From assembly GCF_014279975.1 (NCBI RefSeq), contig NZ_CP047936.1, positions 372,001 to 436,000 on the forward strand: a stretch of DNA of 64,000 bases, given 5' to 3'. The position numbers and the translations under genes are program-made. The stretch is from Synechococcus sp. BIOS-U3-1. GTDB taxonomy: Bacteria; Cyanobacteriota; Cyanobacteriia; PCC-6307; Cyanobiaceae. Shown here in pieces: positions 53,193 to 64,000 of the stretch. How positions within the stretch are numbered: position 1 is the stretch's first letter; each line of letters begins with the position of its first letter. The notes beneath the pieces are model-generated. The model was not told where the DNA came from and did no database searches. It saw nothing but the letters and a program-made list of their open reading frames with translations.

Positions 53193-55115
53193 ATGCCCCA
53201 GCAAATCGTCATCGCCGAGCAGCTGCGCATCGCGGCGGTTCTGTCCGATGACCGTGTTGATGAGCTGATCGTGGCGCAAGGCCGCTATCAGATCGGTGAC
53301 GTCTACTTCGGAACGGTGGAGAACGTGCTCCCCGGAATTGACGCCGCCTTCGTGAACATCGGTGAGAGTGAGAAAAACGGTTTCATCCATGTGAGTGACC
53401 TGGGCCCGCTGCGCCTTAAAAAAGGTGCAGCAGGAATCACAGAGCTGCTTGAACCGCGCCAGAAGGTGCTTGTTCAGGTAATGAAAGAGCCCACCGGCAC
53501 GAAGGGCCCTCGCCTCACCGGCAATCTGGCTCTGCCAGGCCGTTATCTGGTGTTGCAGCCCAGTGGCCAGGGAGTGAACATCTCCCGTCGCATCAGCGCC
53601 GAAGGGGAGCGAAATCGCCTCCGAGCTCTCGGGGTGCTGGTGAAACCGCCGGGTGCAGGTCTGCTCGTCCGCACGGAAGCGGAGGGAGTCAGTGAAGACC
53701 AGCTCATTGATGACCTCGAGTCCTTGCTGCGTCAGTGGGAAGCGATTCAGAAAGCAGCTGAAACCGCTTCGCCGCCTGTTCTGCTCAACCGGGATGAGGA
53801 TTTCATCCATCGGATTCTGAGAGACCACACGGGCCCTGATCTGGCTCGCGTGGTGCTCGATGATGCAGCCGCAGTTGACCGAGTGACCACCTTCCTGGGC
53901 CAGGAAGGTGCCCACGTATCAGTGGAGGCACATACCGAATCCGACGAACTGCTTGAGCACTTCAAGGTGAATGCCGCGATCCGTGATGCTTTGAAGCCGA
54001 GGGTGGACCTTCCCTCCGGCGGTTACGTGATCATCGAGCCCACTGAGGCTCTCACCGTGATCGACGTGAACTCGGGTTCTTTCACCCGTTCTGCCAATGC
54101 TCGTGAAACGGTTCTCTGGACCAACTGCGAAGCAGCTGTCGAGATTGGACGTCAGTTGAAGCTCCGCAACATCGGGGGCGTGATTGTCGTCGACTTCATC
54201 GATATGGATTCCCGTCGTGATCAGCTGCAGCTGCTGGAGCATTTCATGACGGCGATGCGCGATGACATGGCACGCCCTCAGATCGCACAACTCACTGAGC
54301 TTGGCTTGGTTGAGATGACGCGTAAGCGTCAGGGCCAGAACATTTACGAGCTGTTCGGTCGAGTTTCCCCTGGTTATGAGGCAGTGCTGCCTGGCAAGGA
54401 TCTTCCTCAGCCTCAAGCTGCCGCCACAGGCCTAGTGAGAACTACGACATCGGCTCGTGCAGAAGTCCCTGCTCCTACTGACTCAGGAGGAGGCCGTCGT
54501 CGTCGTGGTGGCCGCGGCCGTGTGAATGGATCCATCGAGAACAAGGTGGATCCGATCGTTGAAACCATGGTTGCCGGTGAATCCACATCGGATGCGACCG
54601 AGCCAGCGGGCGCCAATCGCCGTCAGGACCCTGAATTGGTTGCTGTGCCAATGGACGATGACCAGGAAATGGTCTTTGGTTGGTTGGGGCTGAATCCTGT
54701 GCTTCTGCTGGATCCACCTCCTGATAATGACAACCTGCTCGTGCGTGTGGTGCGACCGGGAGAAGATGCCGACTCGGTCCTTGAAGATGCACGCCAGCAG
54801 TTGGCAGCAAGTTCAGGTCGCCGCCGTCGCCGCGGCTCCCGCGGTGGTCGAGGTGGAGCACGCAATGGTTCACCTACTCCAGCACCTTCGCCCGTGTCTG
54901 GCCCGGAAATGGCTGAAGAGGCACCATTGCTGGTTGAGATCACTCCGCTTGAGGTGATTCCCGTCAACGACGTTCCGACAGCGTCGCGAACAGTCGCGAT
55001 ATCCGAGTCACCGGTCCCTGAACCTGTTGCAGCAGCAGTTGTCGAGCCTGAGAAGCCCCCTGAAGAGGCCCGCTTAGGTCGTCGTCGCCGACGGTCTTCT
55101 GCGACCGCCGAGTGA
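53193..55115 (+). CDS. rne: Ribonuclease E/G
   Basis: Main endonuclease of mRNA decay and rRNA processing. The ATG at 53193 gives 640 residues with the family start [20 protein letters not shown]. It has the S1 domain ([23 protein letters not shown]), the 5'-sensor and DNase-like part ([16 protein letters not shown], then the catalytic-Asp segment [17 protein letters not shown]) and EMTRKRQGQ. The C-terminal 190 residues are low complexity with Arg-rich runs and end in a GRRRRRSSA-type nonapeptide, which in cyanobacterial RNase E binds PNPase. The rnhB GTG overlaps its stop. Confidence 0.95.
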   Translation: MPQQIVIAEQLRIAAVLSDDRVDELIVAQGRYQIGDVYFGTVENVLPGIDAAFVNIGESEKNGFIHVSDLGPLRLKKGAAGITELLEPRQKVLVQVMKEPTGTKGPRLTGNLALPGRYLVLQPSGQGVNISRRISAEGERNRLRALGVLVKPPGAGLLVRTEAEGVSEDQLIDDLESLLRQWEAIQKAAETASPPVLLNRDEDFIHRILRDHTGPDLARVVLDDAAAVDRVTTFLGQEGAHVSVEAHTESDELLEHFKVNAAIRDALKPRVDLPSGGYVIIEPTEALTVIDVNSGSFTRSANARETVLWTNCEAAVEIGRQLKLRNIGGVIVVDFIDMDSRRDQLQLLEHFMTAMRDDMARPQIAQLTELGLVEMTRKRQGQNIYELFGRVSPGYEAVLPGKDLPQPQAAATGLVRTTTSARAEVPAPTDSGGGRRRRGGRGRVNGSIENKVDPIVETMVAGESTSDATEPAGANRRQDPELVAVPMDDDQEMVFGWLGLNPVLLLDPPPDNDNLLVRVVRPGEDADSVLEDARQQLAASSGRRRRRGSRGGRGGARNGSPTPAPSPVSGPEMAEEAPLLVEITPLEVIPVNDVPTASRTVAISESPVPEPVAAAVVEPEKPPEEARLGRRRRRSSATAE

Positions 55116-55684
55116 TTGCTGGAGTCGATGAGGTGGGCCGTGGATGTTGGTTCGGGCCTGTCTTCGCTGCTGCAGTCAGTCTCACTGAGGCTGCCGGGAA
55201 TGAACTCTCTGATCTCGGCCTGACCGATAGCAAAGCCCTCTCTCCTAAGCGTCGAGCTGCGCTGGTTCCCGAGATTGAAGCACGAGCGACCAGTTGGGCC
55301 CTGGGCCAAGCGGCTGCGCGTGATGTAGATGGGAAGGGGATCAGGGTGGCGACGGAACTCGCCATGCTTCGAGCTCTTCAAAAACTCCCACACACTCCAG
55401 AGTTGGTGCTGGTTGACGGAGTCCTGCCCCTGCGCCTCTGGACAGGACCTCAGCGCACCATCGTGCGTGGTGACAGCTGTGAGGCCTCGATCGCTGCGGC
55501 CAGCGTTCTGGCAAAGGAAGCGCGCGATGCCTTGATTCGTCGGTTGGCACGACGTTTCCCTGGCTACTCACTGGAACGCCATGCGGGATATGGCACCGCT
55601 CAACATCGAGCTGCCCTGTTGGCTTCAGGTCCCACTCCGATGCATCGTCGCACCTTCCTCACCAAGGTGTTCTCCGGGGTCTGA
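55112..55684 (+). CDS. rnhB: Ribonuclease HII
   Basis: Removes ribonucleotides and RNA from DNA hybrids. The 190-residue protein starts at a GTG overlapping the rne stop by 4 bases and begins [20 protein letters not shown], the signature with the catalytic Asp and Glu. [34 protein letters not shown] and [11 protein letters not shown] complete the family motifs. Its end overlaps the convergent DUF1997 gene by 60 bases. Confidence 0.95.
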   Translation: MIAGVDEVGRGCWFGPVFAAAVSLTEAAGNELSDLGLTDSKALSPKRRAALVPEIEARATSWALGQAAARDVDGKGIRVATELAMLRALQKLPHTPELVLVDGVLPLRLWTGPQRTIVRGDSCEASIAAASVLAKEARDALIRRLARRFPGYSLERHAGYGTAQHRAALLASGPTPMHRRTFLTKVFSGV

Positions 55685-56227
55685 GCGCTGCCCCGGACTT
55701 GTTGTCATCTCGGATGGTGATTGCAGAGCCCAGTCGTGGAAATCTCGCACCAACTGTCGACCGACCCGACCTTTGATCGTCATCAGGATGCCGTTCAGGA
55801 TCGATTCTCCGGTGCTTTCCAGCACCCGTCTTGGAATCAGCTTCAGCAGTGGTGGCTGACTGACATTTACGCCCAGTTTGGCCTCGCCCTGCAATCCTTG
55901 ATCCGTCACTTCCAGAAGCGCTTCCAGGCTCAGTTGGAAGTCATCCACAAGTCCGAGCCCCTCCAGGCTGGCGTCTGTCGCCTGAATGGAGATCGTTCCA
56001 TCTCCCTGCTTGATCTTCAGTGAAACGACAGGACAGACCTGCAGCTGAAACACTTGCAGTGTGGTGACGGTGTATCGGTAACGACCTGGAGCGATCCGGT
56101 CGAGCTGACGCGCATCCAGCAGAGCTTTGATCACTCGGTCTTCCTGTTGCAGGTAGCTGCGCAGGTGCTTGGTCTGGTTGGCGACCGGCAGATCGAGATG
56201 CTGACTGGCGTGGAAGGCAAGGGTCAT
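55625..56227 (-). CDS. DUF1997 protein
   Basis: A 200-residue protein with the pattern [40 protein letters not shown] and a C-terminal [20 protein letters not shown]-like region (the actual text is [11 protein letters not shown]), which I recognise as the DUF1997 family of cyanobacteria and plastids. It looks like a soluble or lipid-binding beta-rich fold. Function unknown. Convergent with rnhB (60-base overlap) and divergent from pheA. Confidence 0.75.
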   Translation of the reverse strand: MTLAFHASQHLDLPVANQTKHLRSYLQQEDRVIKALLDARQLDRIAPGRYRYTVTTLQVFQLQVCPVVSLKIKQGDGTISIQATDASLEGLGLVDDFQLSLEALLEVTDQGLQGEAKLGVNVSQPPLLKLIPRRVLESTGESILNGILMTIKGRVGRQLVRDFHDWALQSPSEMTTSPGQRSDPGEHLGEEGATMHRSGT

Positions 56228-56277
56228 GCCCCTTGTGCTGACGCGGCATGATCCTATCGATGCAAGTGCTTGGATCC

Positions 56278-57117
56278 ATGCCGATTCGGATGGCGTTTCT
56301 AGGGCCGGAAGGCACCTATGGAGAGCGAGCGGCCAAAGAAATGATCCGGCTGGAACAGATCAGTGATGCTCAGTTGGTGGCATGCACTGGGCTCCGTTCA
56401 GTGGTCGACCACGTGGCTGATGGTCGTTGTGAGGCTGCTGTGGTCCCAGTTGAGAACTCCGTGGAAGGTGGTGTCACGGCCAGTCTTGACGCTCTCTGGT
56501 CTTATCCCGATCTGTGCATTCGACGCGCTTTGGTTCTCCCGATCCGGCATGCCCTGCTCAGCAGTGGTTCGATTGAGAGCGTGACGGAGGTGCTGTCTCA
56601 CCCCCAGGCGCTGGCGCAATGCAGCGGCTGGTTGGCAACCCATTTGCCACAGGCGCTGCAACTCCCGACCACATCCACTGCCGAAGCCGCTCGGATGGTG
56701 AAGGGCAGTCGATTCAGAGCAGCGATTGCTGATCGGTCCGTTGGTGAACTGCAGGGTCTTGGTGAACTGGCATTCCCAGTCAATGATGTTGTGGGCAACA
56801 GAACGCGCTTTCTGCTGCTTCATCGCGGCGAGCGTCTTCGTAGAGGTCAGCTCGCGAGCCTGGCGTTTTCTCTGCATCGCAATGCTCCTGGGGCCTTGAT
56901 CGAAGCTCTGCAGGCGATTGCTGGTCTGGGCCTGAATATGAGCAGGATCGAGTCGAGACCGTCGAAGCGTGAGTTGGGTGAATACGTGTTCTTTGTGGAT
57001 GTGGAATTGCCAGCTTCCGGCGCAGATGCTGTACTGACCAAGCTCCAGACACTTCTCCACCCTCTGTGTGAGCATCTGGCTGATTTCGGCGCTTATCCCA
57101 GTTCGGAATTCAACTAA
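56278..57117 (+). CDS. pheA: Prephenate dehydratase
   Basis: Converts prephenate to phenylpyruvate for phenylalanine synthesis. From the ATG at 56278 the protein has about 279 residues: PIRMAFLGPEGTYGERAAKE at the start, the TRF motif in VVGNRTRFLLLHRG, and a C-terminal ACT domain with the feedback-binding IEALQAIAGLGLNMSRIESR. It lacks a chorismate mutase domain. The ATG at 56248 is an upstream alternative with ten poorly fitting residues. Convergent with the methyltransferase gene (4-base overlap). Confidence 0.92.
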   Translation: MPIRMAFLGPEGTYGERAAKEMIRLEQISDAQLVACTGLRSVVDHVADGRCEAAVVPVENSVEGGVTASLDALWSYPDLCIRRALVLPIRHALLSSGSIESVTEVLSHPQALAQCSGWLATHLPQALQLPTTSTAEAARMVKGSRFRAAIADRSVGELQGLGELAFPVNDVVGNRTRFLLLHRGERLRRGQLASLAFSLHRNAPGALIEALQAIAGLGLNMSRIESRPSKRELGEYVFFVDVELPASGADAVLTKLQTLLHPLCEHLADFGAYPSSEFN

Positions 57118-58061
57118 TCAGTGGCGAGCCGAAAGACGCCGAACTGCATCATTCCCCGAGCGAACGCCCAGCGCATCAGCATCATCGTGGGCGTTTCACG
57201 CAGGCCTTGGAGTAAGGCGGGTGGGCCGAGTCTGAGCACCGCTGAGGGGCGGCGAAATCCCTCCAGGATCGAATCGTTCCAAGAAGGAAGAGTTGCTCTG
57301 GTCCAGTCATCTGTGTCGATTAGCCCCCTGCGCTGACCGCTGCATTCCAGGTTGTGCTGGAACCCCGGGATGCTGGCGAATTCAGGATGAGCCCACTGAG
57401 TCAGCAGCTGGTGCATCACCCAGCGCTCGCGAGCATCCAGAGCACCGTCGCGAGGATCGCGACGGTTCCAATCGGCGACAGCCAGAGCTCCACCTGGCTT
57501 CAGAACCCGGAGAAGTTCATCAGCAAACCGTTGTTTGTCTGGCATGTGTGGGCCTGCCTCCACACTCCACACACCATCGAATTCAGCGTCCGCAAGATTC
57601 AGGTTCAGCGCGTCCATTACGTCGAAGCGGCAGGACAGGTTGTCCGGCGTTAGATCCGTAGCCCGTTGGATCTGTGCGGGACTGATGCTGATTCCAAGCA
57701 CGTCAAAGCCATAGTCCCTGGCAAGAATCCTGGCGCTACCGCCAATCCCGCAGCCCACATCGAGCACTCGTGAGCCGGGAGGCAAGCGATCCAACCCACT
57801 CCAATGCACCAATTCGTGCACAAAATCGGCTTTGGCGCGACGGAAATCCCGTCGCATTGGAGGATCACCGTAATGTCCTAGATGAACGTGCTCACCCCAA
57901 AGGGTTTCGAGCAGACGGTCTTCAGTCCAAGCGTCATACGCAGACGCGACACTGTCACTGGAGTGATAAGTCCGGCTGCGTCGAGTCCAGAGTGCGTAGG
58001 TACCTGCAACGACGACGAGCCCGATCGCGGCCGGAACTAAAAAAGTGGAGAGAGACATCAA
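57114..58061 (-). CDS. MPBQ/MSBQ-type methyltransferase (tocopherol/plastoquinone)
   Basis: A 315-residue SAM methyltransferase with one N-terminal membrane segment (about residues 5-25). SDSVASAYDAWTEDRLLETL, WGEHVHLGHYGDPPMRRDFR, VLDVGCGIGGSARILARDYG and FDGVWSVEAGPHMPDKQRFA match the cyanobacterial 2-methyl-6-phytylbenzoquinol methyltransferase (the Synechocystis Sll0418 type), and are close to gamma-tocopherol methyltransferase as well. Overlaps the LON-domain gene upstream by 4 bases. Confidence 0.8.
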   Translation of the reverse strand: MMSLSTFLVPAAIGLVVVAGTYALWTRRSRTYHSSDSVASAYDAWTEDRLLETLWGEHVHLGHYGDPPMRRDFRRAKADFVHELVHWSGLDRLPPGSRVLDVGCGIGGSARILARDYGFDVLGISISPAQIQRATDLTPDNLSCRFDVMDALNLNLADAEFDGVWSVEAGPHMPDKQRFADELLRVLKPGGALAVADWNRRDPRDGALDARERWVMHQLLTQWAHPEFASIPGFQHNLECSGQRRGLIDTDDWTRATLPSWNDSILEGFRRPSAVLRLGPPALLQGLRETPTMMLMRWAFARGMMQFGVFRLATD

Positions 58062-58720
58062 CCGTTGCCCGAATCGGCGGAGGAGAGGGTGTCGCGGAGG
58101 ACCGTGCGTGCTGCCAACTGACGACGGGTTTCATCGAGCATTTCGAACTCCTGTTCCAGCCGGATACGGGTACTCGTGAGCTCCAGAAGTTCCTGCTGTT
58201 GATCTGCTACGGGGCCGCCGAGGTGAGCACCGATCCAAAACGACAGTTCCCTTGGAAGGTCGGGCAAATCGTCTGGAAGTGCGGTGGGAGAGTCTGTGAG
58301 CTTTCCTGTCAGCTCAACAACGTCTTTCAGGGCTTGGGTGACGGAACCACTGAGGGTATGAAGTTGTTCGAGGTCGATTTCTGGCTCATCCTCGATCCAG
58401 CTCACCATGGCGCTGCGAAAGGGAGTCTCTCGAGTCACATTCAGAACCCTGAAGCGCTGTTGTCCAAGCGTCACAATGTTGCTGCGACCGTCGTCGCCTG
58501 TCTGATGCTGAATCACTTCTGCACAACAGCCGACTGTCGCCATGCTCTGGCTGCGGGGATCCCAACGAACGATTCCAAAGCGTCGATCGCTTTCGAGAAC
58601 GCTCTGCAGCATCATGCGATAGCGCGACTCAAAAATGTGCAGTGGCAGCACGTCGCTGGGGAATAGAACGACATCCGGCAGAGGAAAGAGAGGAAGTTCT
58701 CTGACGGACAGGTCAGCCAC
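58058..58720 (-). CDS. LON substrate-binding-domain protein
   Basis: A 220-residue protein with only the N-terminal LON domain: RELPLFPLPDVVLFPSDVLP followed by LHIFESRYRMMLQSVLESDR, and no ATPase or protease part. This form is common in cyanobacteria and plants. It may act as a substrate-recognition module or a cereblon-like adaptor, but the role is unknown. It lies between rpsJ and the methyltransferase gene on the same strand. Confidence 0.9.
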   Translation of the reverse strand: MADLSVRELPLFPLPDVVLFPSDVLPLHIFESRYRMMLQSVLESDRRFGIVRWDPRSQSMATVGCCAEVIQHQTGDDGRSNIVTLGQQRFRVLNVTRETPFRSAMVSWIEDEPEIDLEQLHTLSGSVTQALKDVVELTGKLTDSPTALPDDLPDLPRELSFWIGAHLGGPVADQQQELLELTSTRIRLEQEFEMLDETRRQLAARTVLRDTLSSADSGNG

Positions 58721-58777
58721 GCACGAAATTGCTGAGGAATCGAATCTTAGGCAGCTGACCGAATGACCGTGCTGGGC

Positions 58778-59098
58778 TCAGAGCTTCACCTCAATATCCA
58801 CTCCGCTGGGCAGATCGAGCTTCATCAAGGCATCAATCGTCTTGGCCGAAGGGCTGTAAATATCAATGATTCGGCGATGAGTGCGGGTCTCGAAATGTTC
58901 GCGTGAATCTTTGTCCACGTGAGGGGAGCGGAGTACGCAATAAATCTTGCGCTTGGTTGGGAGCGGAATGGGGCCAATAGCAGTGGCTGCTGTGTTATCG
59001 GCGGTTTCAATGATCTTGTCGCAAGACAGATCCAGCATGCGGCGGTCAAACGCCTTCAAGCGGATGCGGATCTTCTGCTGGGCAATTGCAGTGGACAT
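58778..59098 (-). CDS. rpsJ: 30S ribosomal protein S10
   Basis: Full-length 106 residues with the S10 signature [20 protein letters not shown] and [20 protein letters not shown], ending [17 protein letters not shown]10 also works with NusB in antitermination. Last gene of the cluster, 148 bases downstream of tuf, in the order typical for cyanobacteria. Confidence 0.97.
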   Translation of the reverse strand: MSTAIAQQKIRIRLKAFDRRMLDLSCDKIIETADNTAATAIGPIPLPTKRKIYCVLRSPHVDKDSREHFETRTHRRIIDIYSPSAKTIDALMKLDLPSGVDIEVKL

Positions 59099-59246
59099 GA
59101 AGCGCGAAGAAATCTCCTAAGGAGATCACGAGAGGTGGATTGTCGAGGTGCAGATTGAACGTGTCGTGGCAGCGTTCAGTTCGTTCAGCAATGCTAGGGG
59201 ATGGCCTGACCGTGGTCAGACCATCCTTGCCATCATCTCAGTGAGA

Positions 59247-60446
59247 TCACTCGATGATCTTGGAGACCACGCCTGCACCAATGGTGCGACCACCCTCACG
59301 GATGGCAAAACGCATGCCCATTTCCATGGCGACTGGGCAGATCAATTCGCCAGTCATCTGGATATTGTCTCCGGGCATCACCATTTCCACGTTGCTGCCA
59401 TCTTCCGCTGTGAAGGCGGTGATCTGGCCGGTCACGTCGGTGGTACGGATGTAGAACTGCGGGCGGTAGCCAGCGAAGAAAGGTGTATGGCGACCACCTT
59501 CTTCCTTTTTGAGAACGTAAACCTGACCCTCAAACTTGGTGTGAGGGGTGATCGAGCCAGGCTTGACGAGCACCATGCCGCGCTCGATGTCTTCTTTCTG
59601 AATGCCGCGAAGCAGTAGACCGACATTGTCTCCAGCCATGCCCTCATCGAGAAGCTTGCGGAACATTTCCACGCCGGTGACGGTGGTTTTCCGAGGATCT
59701 CTAATGCCGACGACTTCGACTTCTTCGCCAACTTTCACAATGCCGCGCTCGATTCGGCCTGTCGCAACGGTGCCACGGCCAGTGATGGAGAAAACATCCT
59801 CAATGGCCATGAGGAAGGGCTTATCGACTTCGCGTTCGGGCTCGGGAATGCTGGCATCAACTGCCGCCATCAGTTCTTCGATCTTGGCTTCCCACGCAGC
59901 TTCGCCTTCAATCGCCTTCAGGCCTGAGACCTGAATCACAGGGATATCGTCGCCTGGGAAGTCGTAGCTGGAGAGCAGTTCGCGGATCTCCATCTCCACC
60001 AGTTCGATGATCTCTTCGTCATCAACCATGTCGCACTTATTTAGTGCAACGACCAGAGCAGGTACACCCACTTGCTTGGCCAGCAGAATGTGCTCCTTGG
60101 TCTGAGCCATGGGGCCGTCGGTGGCGGCACAAACGAGAATGGCGCCGTCCATCTGAGCGGCACCGGTGATCATGTTCTTGACGTAGTCCGCGTGACCGGG
60201 GCAGTCCACGTGGGCGTAATGACGGGAGTCGGTCTCGTATTCGACGTGAGCGGTGTTGATGGTGATGCCGCGCTCACGCTCCTCAGGAGCACCGTCAATA
60301 TCGGCGTAGTTCTGGACCTCTGCCTGTCCCTTTTTGGCGAGCACATTGGTGATCGCGGCGGTCAGGGTTGTCTTGCCGTGGTCAACGTGGCCAATGGTGC
60401 CGATGTTGACGTGGGGCTTGTTCCTTTCGAACTTCTCGCGTGCCAT
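59247..60446 (-). CDS. tuf: Translation elongation factor Tu
   Basis: Delivers aminoacyl-tRNA to the ribosome. The 399-residue GTPase shows [20 protein letters not shown] (P-loop), the switch segment [26 protein letters not shown] and NKCDMVDD. Domains 2 and 3 are intact. It lies 42 bases downstream of fusA and is well conserved. Confidence 0.98.
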   Translation of the reverse strand: MAREKFERNKPHVNIGTIGHVDHGKTTLTAAITNVLAKKGQAEVQNYADIDGAPEERERGITINTAHVEYETDSRHYAHVDCPGHADYVKNMITGAAQMDGAILVCAATDGPMAQTKEHILLAKQVGVPALVVALNKCDMVDDEEIIELVEMEIRELLSSYDFPGDDIPVIQVSGLKAIEGEAAWEAKIEELMAAVDASIPEPEREVDKPFLMAIEDVFSITGRGTVATGRIERGIVKVGEEVEVVGIRDPRKTTVTGVEMFRKLLDEGMAGDNVGLLLRGIQKEDIERGMVLVKPGSITPHTKFEGQVYVLKKEEGGRHTPFFAGYRPQFYIRTTDVTGQITAFTAEDGSNVEMVMPGDNIQMTGELICPVAMEMGMRFAIREGGRTIGAGVVSKIIE

Positions 60447-60488
60447 TTTGGTTAAAGAATCGGGGGTGAAATTAAAAGGGGGTAGAGA

Positions 60489-62564
<2,076 letters not shown>

Positions 62565-62649
62565 AGGAAACTCCGGGGTGGGGCGTAAAAAGGCGGGTGA
62601 GATCCTACAGGTCCGCCCCGAGCAAACGAGGCTTCAGAGCGGTGTTGGA

Positions 62650-63120
62650 TCAGTAGCGGTAGTGGGCGAAAGCCTTATTGGCTTCGGCCATCTTGTGGGT
62701 TTCTTCGCGCTTGCGAACGGCACTGCCGGCTTCATTGGCAGCATCCATCAGTTCACCAGCAAGCTTTTGAGCCATGCTGCGGCCATTCCGAGCACGCGAG
62801 AAACTCACGAGCCAGCGCAGCGCCATGGCTGTGCCGCGCTCCTGGCGCACTTCCATGGGCACCTGATAGGTGGCACCACCGACGCGGCGGGCACGCACTT
62901 CAACAAGAGGAGTCGCGTTTTTCACGGCCGTCTCAAAGAGTTCGATGGGGTCGCCACCGGTGCGGTCGCCGATCAGGCTGAAGGCATCGGACAGGATTCG
63001 CTGCGCCGTGGACTTTTTGCCATGCTTCATCAGCCGGGCCACAAGCATCGTGGCGAGTCGGTTATTGAACTGGGGATCTGGGAGGACCGGGCGCTTGACG
63101 GCGGCGTTACGGCGTGACAT
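62650..63120 (-). CDS. rpsG: 30S ribosomal protein S7
   Basis: 156 residues with [38 protein letters not shown] and [20 protein letters not shown]. It organises the 3' domain of 16S rRNA. Between rpsL and fusA in the str operon. Confidence 0.97.
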   Translation of the reverse strand: MSRRNAAVKRPVLPDPQFNNRLATMLVARLMKHGKKSTAQRILSDAFSLIGDRTGGDPIELFETAVKNATPLVEVRARRVGGATYQVPMEVRQERGTAMALRWLVSFSRARNGRSMAQKLAGELMDAANEAGSAVRKREETHKMAEANKAFAHYRY

Positions 63121-63197
63121 GGACTGTCAAATGAAGAAGGAACGGGGAAGGGTGAAGGTGATGGACAGAAACGATCCAGAAGGCGGATCGTTGGCGA

Positions 63198-63572
63198 TCA
63201 TTCCTTCGGAGACTTGGCGCCGTACTTGGAACGGGACTGACGGCGGTCCTTGACCCCTGCGGTGTCAAGAGTTCCGCGAATGATGTGGTAGCGAACTCCG
63301 GGGAGATCCTTGACGCGACCGCCACGGATCAGCACAACCGAGTGCTCCTGCAAGTTGTGGCCGATGCCACCGATGTAGGCGGTGACCTCGAATCCGGAGG
63401 TGAGGCGCACACGCGCCACTTTGCGCAAGGCCGAATTGGGCTTCTTGGGGGTGGACGTGTACACACGGGTGCAAACACCACGGCGTTCGGGGCAGGCTTT
63501 CAGAGCTGGCGATTTGGTTTTCGCTTTTGAGCTCTGGCGCTCGGTCCGGATTAGTTGCTGAATGGTTGGCAT
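63198..63572 (-). CDS. rpsL: 30S ribosomal protein S12
   Basis: 124 residues with [40 protein letters not shown] and [20 protein letters not shown]; the decoding-site Lys/Pro loop ([11 protein letters not shown]) is wild type in form. First gene of the str cluster. Confidence 0.97.
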   Translation of the reverse strand: MPTIQQLIRTERQSSKAKTKSPALKACPERRGVCTRVYTSTPKKPNSALRKVARVRLTSGFEVTAYIGGIGHNLQEHSVVLIRGGRVKDLPGVRYHIIRGTLDTAGVKDRRQSRSKYGAKSPKE

Positions 63573-63648
63573 CGACGGTCGCGTAGCGGCCGGAGATCCG
63601 ACCTGTTCGACAATCCATCACAATACTGGTTCGACCTGCCCGTTTAGA

Positions 63649-63966
63649 TCAAAGGCGGCTGAAAGCATTACCGCAGGCACAGCAGCGCACGGCATCGCCG
63701 TTCAGGATCAGGAAGCCTCCGCCACTGATGTCACTTCGATAATCCAGTGTCAGCCCCTCCAACAAAGCGTGCTGAGCATCAGGAACATGCAGGGTGACTC
63801 CCTCTGCTCTGGCAACGGGTGTTCCGCTGAGTTGGCCTGGCTGAAGACGGATGATGTTCTGTTCACAGTGTCCGGCGGTGAGGTCCAGATGCATCACTCC
63901 TGGAGTGCCTGCAACAGCAGCCTGTCGCCCCAGTTCGGCGGCTGCAGTTGCGGTGATTTGCAGCAT
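63649..63966 (-). CDS. IscA/HesB-like protein
   Basis: A 105-residue protein resembling A-type Fe-S carriers: start MLQITATAAAELGRQAA, a first Cys in TAGHCEQNIIRL and the end SDISGGGFLILNGDAVRCCACGNAF. Canonical IscA ends CGCGxSF; here the motif reads CCACGNAF, so the two C-terminal cysteines and the Gly are partly kept and metal binding is uncertain. The frame is open upstream to the window edge, but this ATG fits the family start. Lies upstream of the str cluster on the same strand. Confidence 0.6.
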   Translation of the reverse strand: MLQITATAAAELGRQAAVAGTPGVMHLDLTAGHCEQNIIRLQPGQLSGTPVARAEGVTLHVPDAQHALLEGLTLDYRSDISGGGFLILNGDAVRCCACGNAFSRL

Positions 63967-64000
63967 GGCGCCCTCAGACCGAAGTTTGGGAAAGGGTTCA

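Overview
The window looks like a piece of the chromosome of a marine picocyanobacterium of the Synechococcus/Cyanobium type. It carries psbA (D1), psbO, crtR, ndbB, ntcA, ycf20, an ictB homologue and a LON-domain protein next to the str ribosomal operon. Most genes are GC-rich (about 60% in one 60-base sample of ileS), tightly packed and often overlapping by 4 bases. The species assignment is an inference from gene content and protein sequence; no database search was possible. I see no transposase, integrase, prophage or CRISPR array.

Layout. 1-6985: the end of tatA, then pth, a DUF3146 gene, a RuvX/YqgF-like nuclease, a DUF3084 coiled-coil protein, ntcA, rph, a CobO-like protein, dcd, thyX and txlA. 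7055-16619: cell envelope and amino-sugar genes (Slt-type transglycosylase, glmM, GlcNAc-kinase-like), then ictB, trmB, a FIST-domain protein and small membrane proteins. 16651-19218: a large, visibly AT-rich gene encoding an 855-residue tyrosinase-like protein with a C-terminal DUF4114 domain. This is the clearest accessory gene in the window. 19378-31081: ileS, tRNA-Leu(UAG), crtR, gatC, a creatininase-family amidohydrolase, a queuosine-precursor transporter, a 3-methyladenine glycosylase gene with no ordinary start codon, pyrB, ndbB and ycf20. This stretch also holds a run of tiny genes, including a PCP_red-domain protein, beside tRNA-Ala(CGC).

31086-38208: coaBC, psbO, sat, a thylakoid-type ftsH overlapping a KDPG-aldolase gene, and a histone-H1-like Lys/Ala-rich protein. 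38225-44804: aroC, then a glycine betaine module in which the two synthesis methyltransferases plus a cupin gene are transcribed divergently from a ProVWX-type betaine importer. This pairs synthesis and retrieval of a compatible solute. 44913-50203: psbA encoding the Glu130 form of D1, a divergent B12-binding radical SAM gene, a CPBP-family membrane protease, clpS and dapL. 50266-58720: a TIGR03960/DUF2344 radical SAM fusion, rne with a C-terminal PNPase-binding-type peptide, rnhB, a DUF1997 gene, pheA, an MPBQ/MSBQ-type methyltransferase and a LON-domain protein. 58778-63966: the rpsL-rpsG-fusA-tuf-rpsJ cluster on the minus strand, then an IscA-like gene at the window edge.

The least explained items are the tyrosinase-DUF4114 fusion, the CobO-like protein with a ruined P-loop, the cluster of very small genes at 30127-30723, and the glycosylase gene whose conserved N-terminus lies upstream of any normal start codon.
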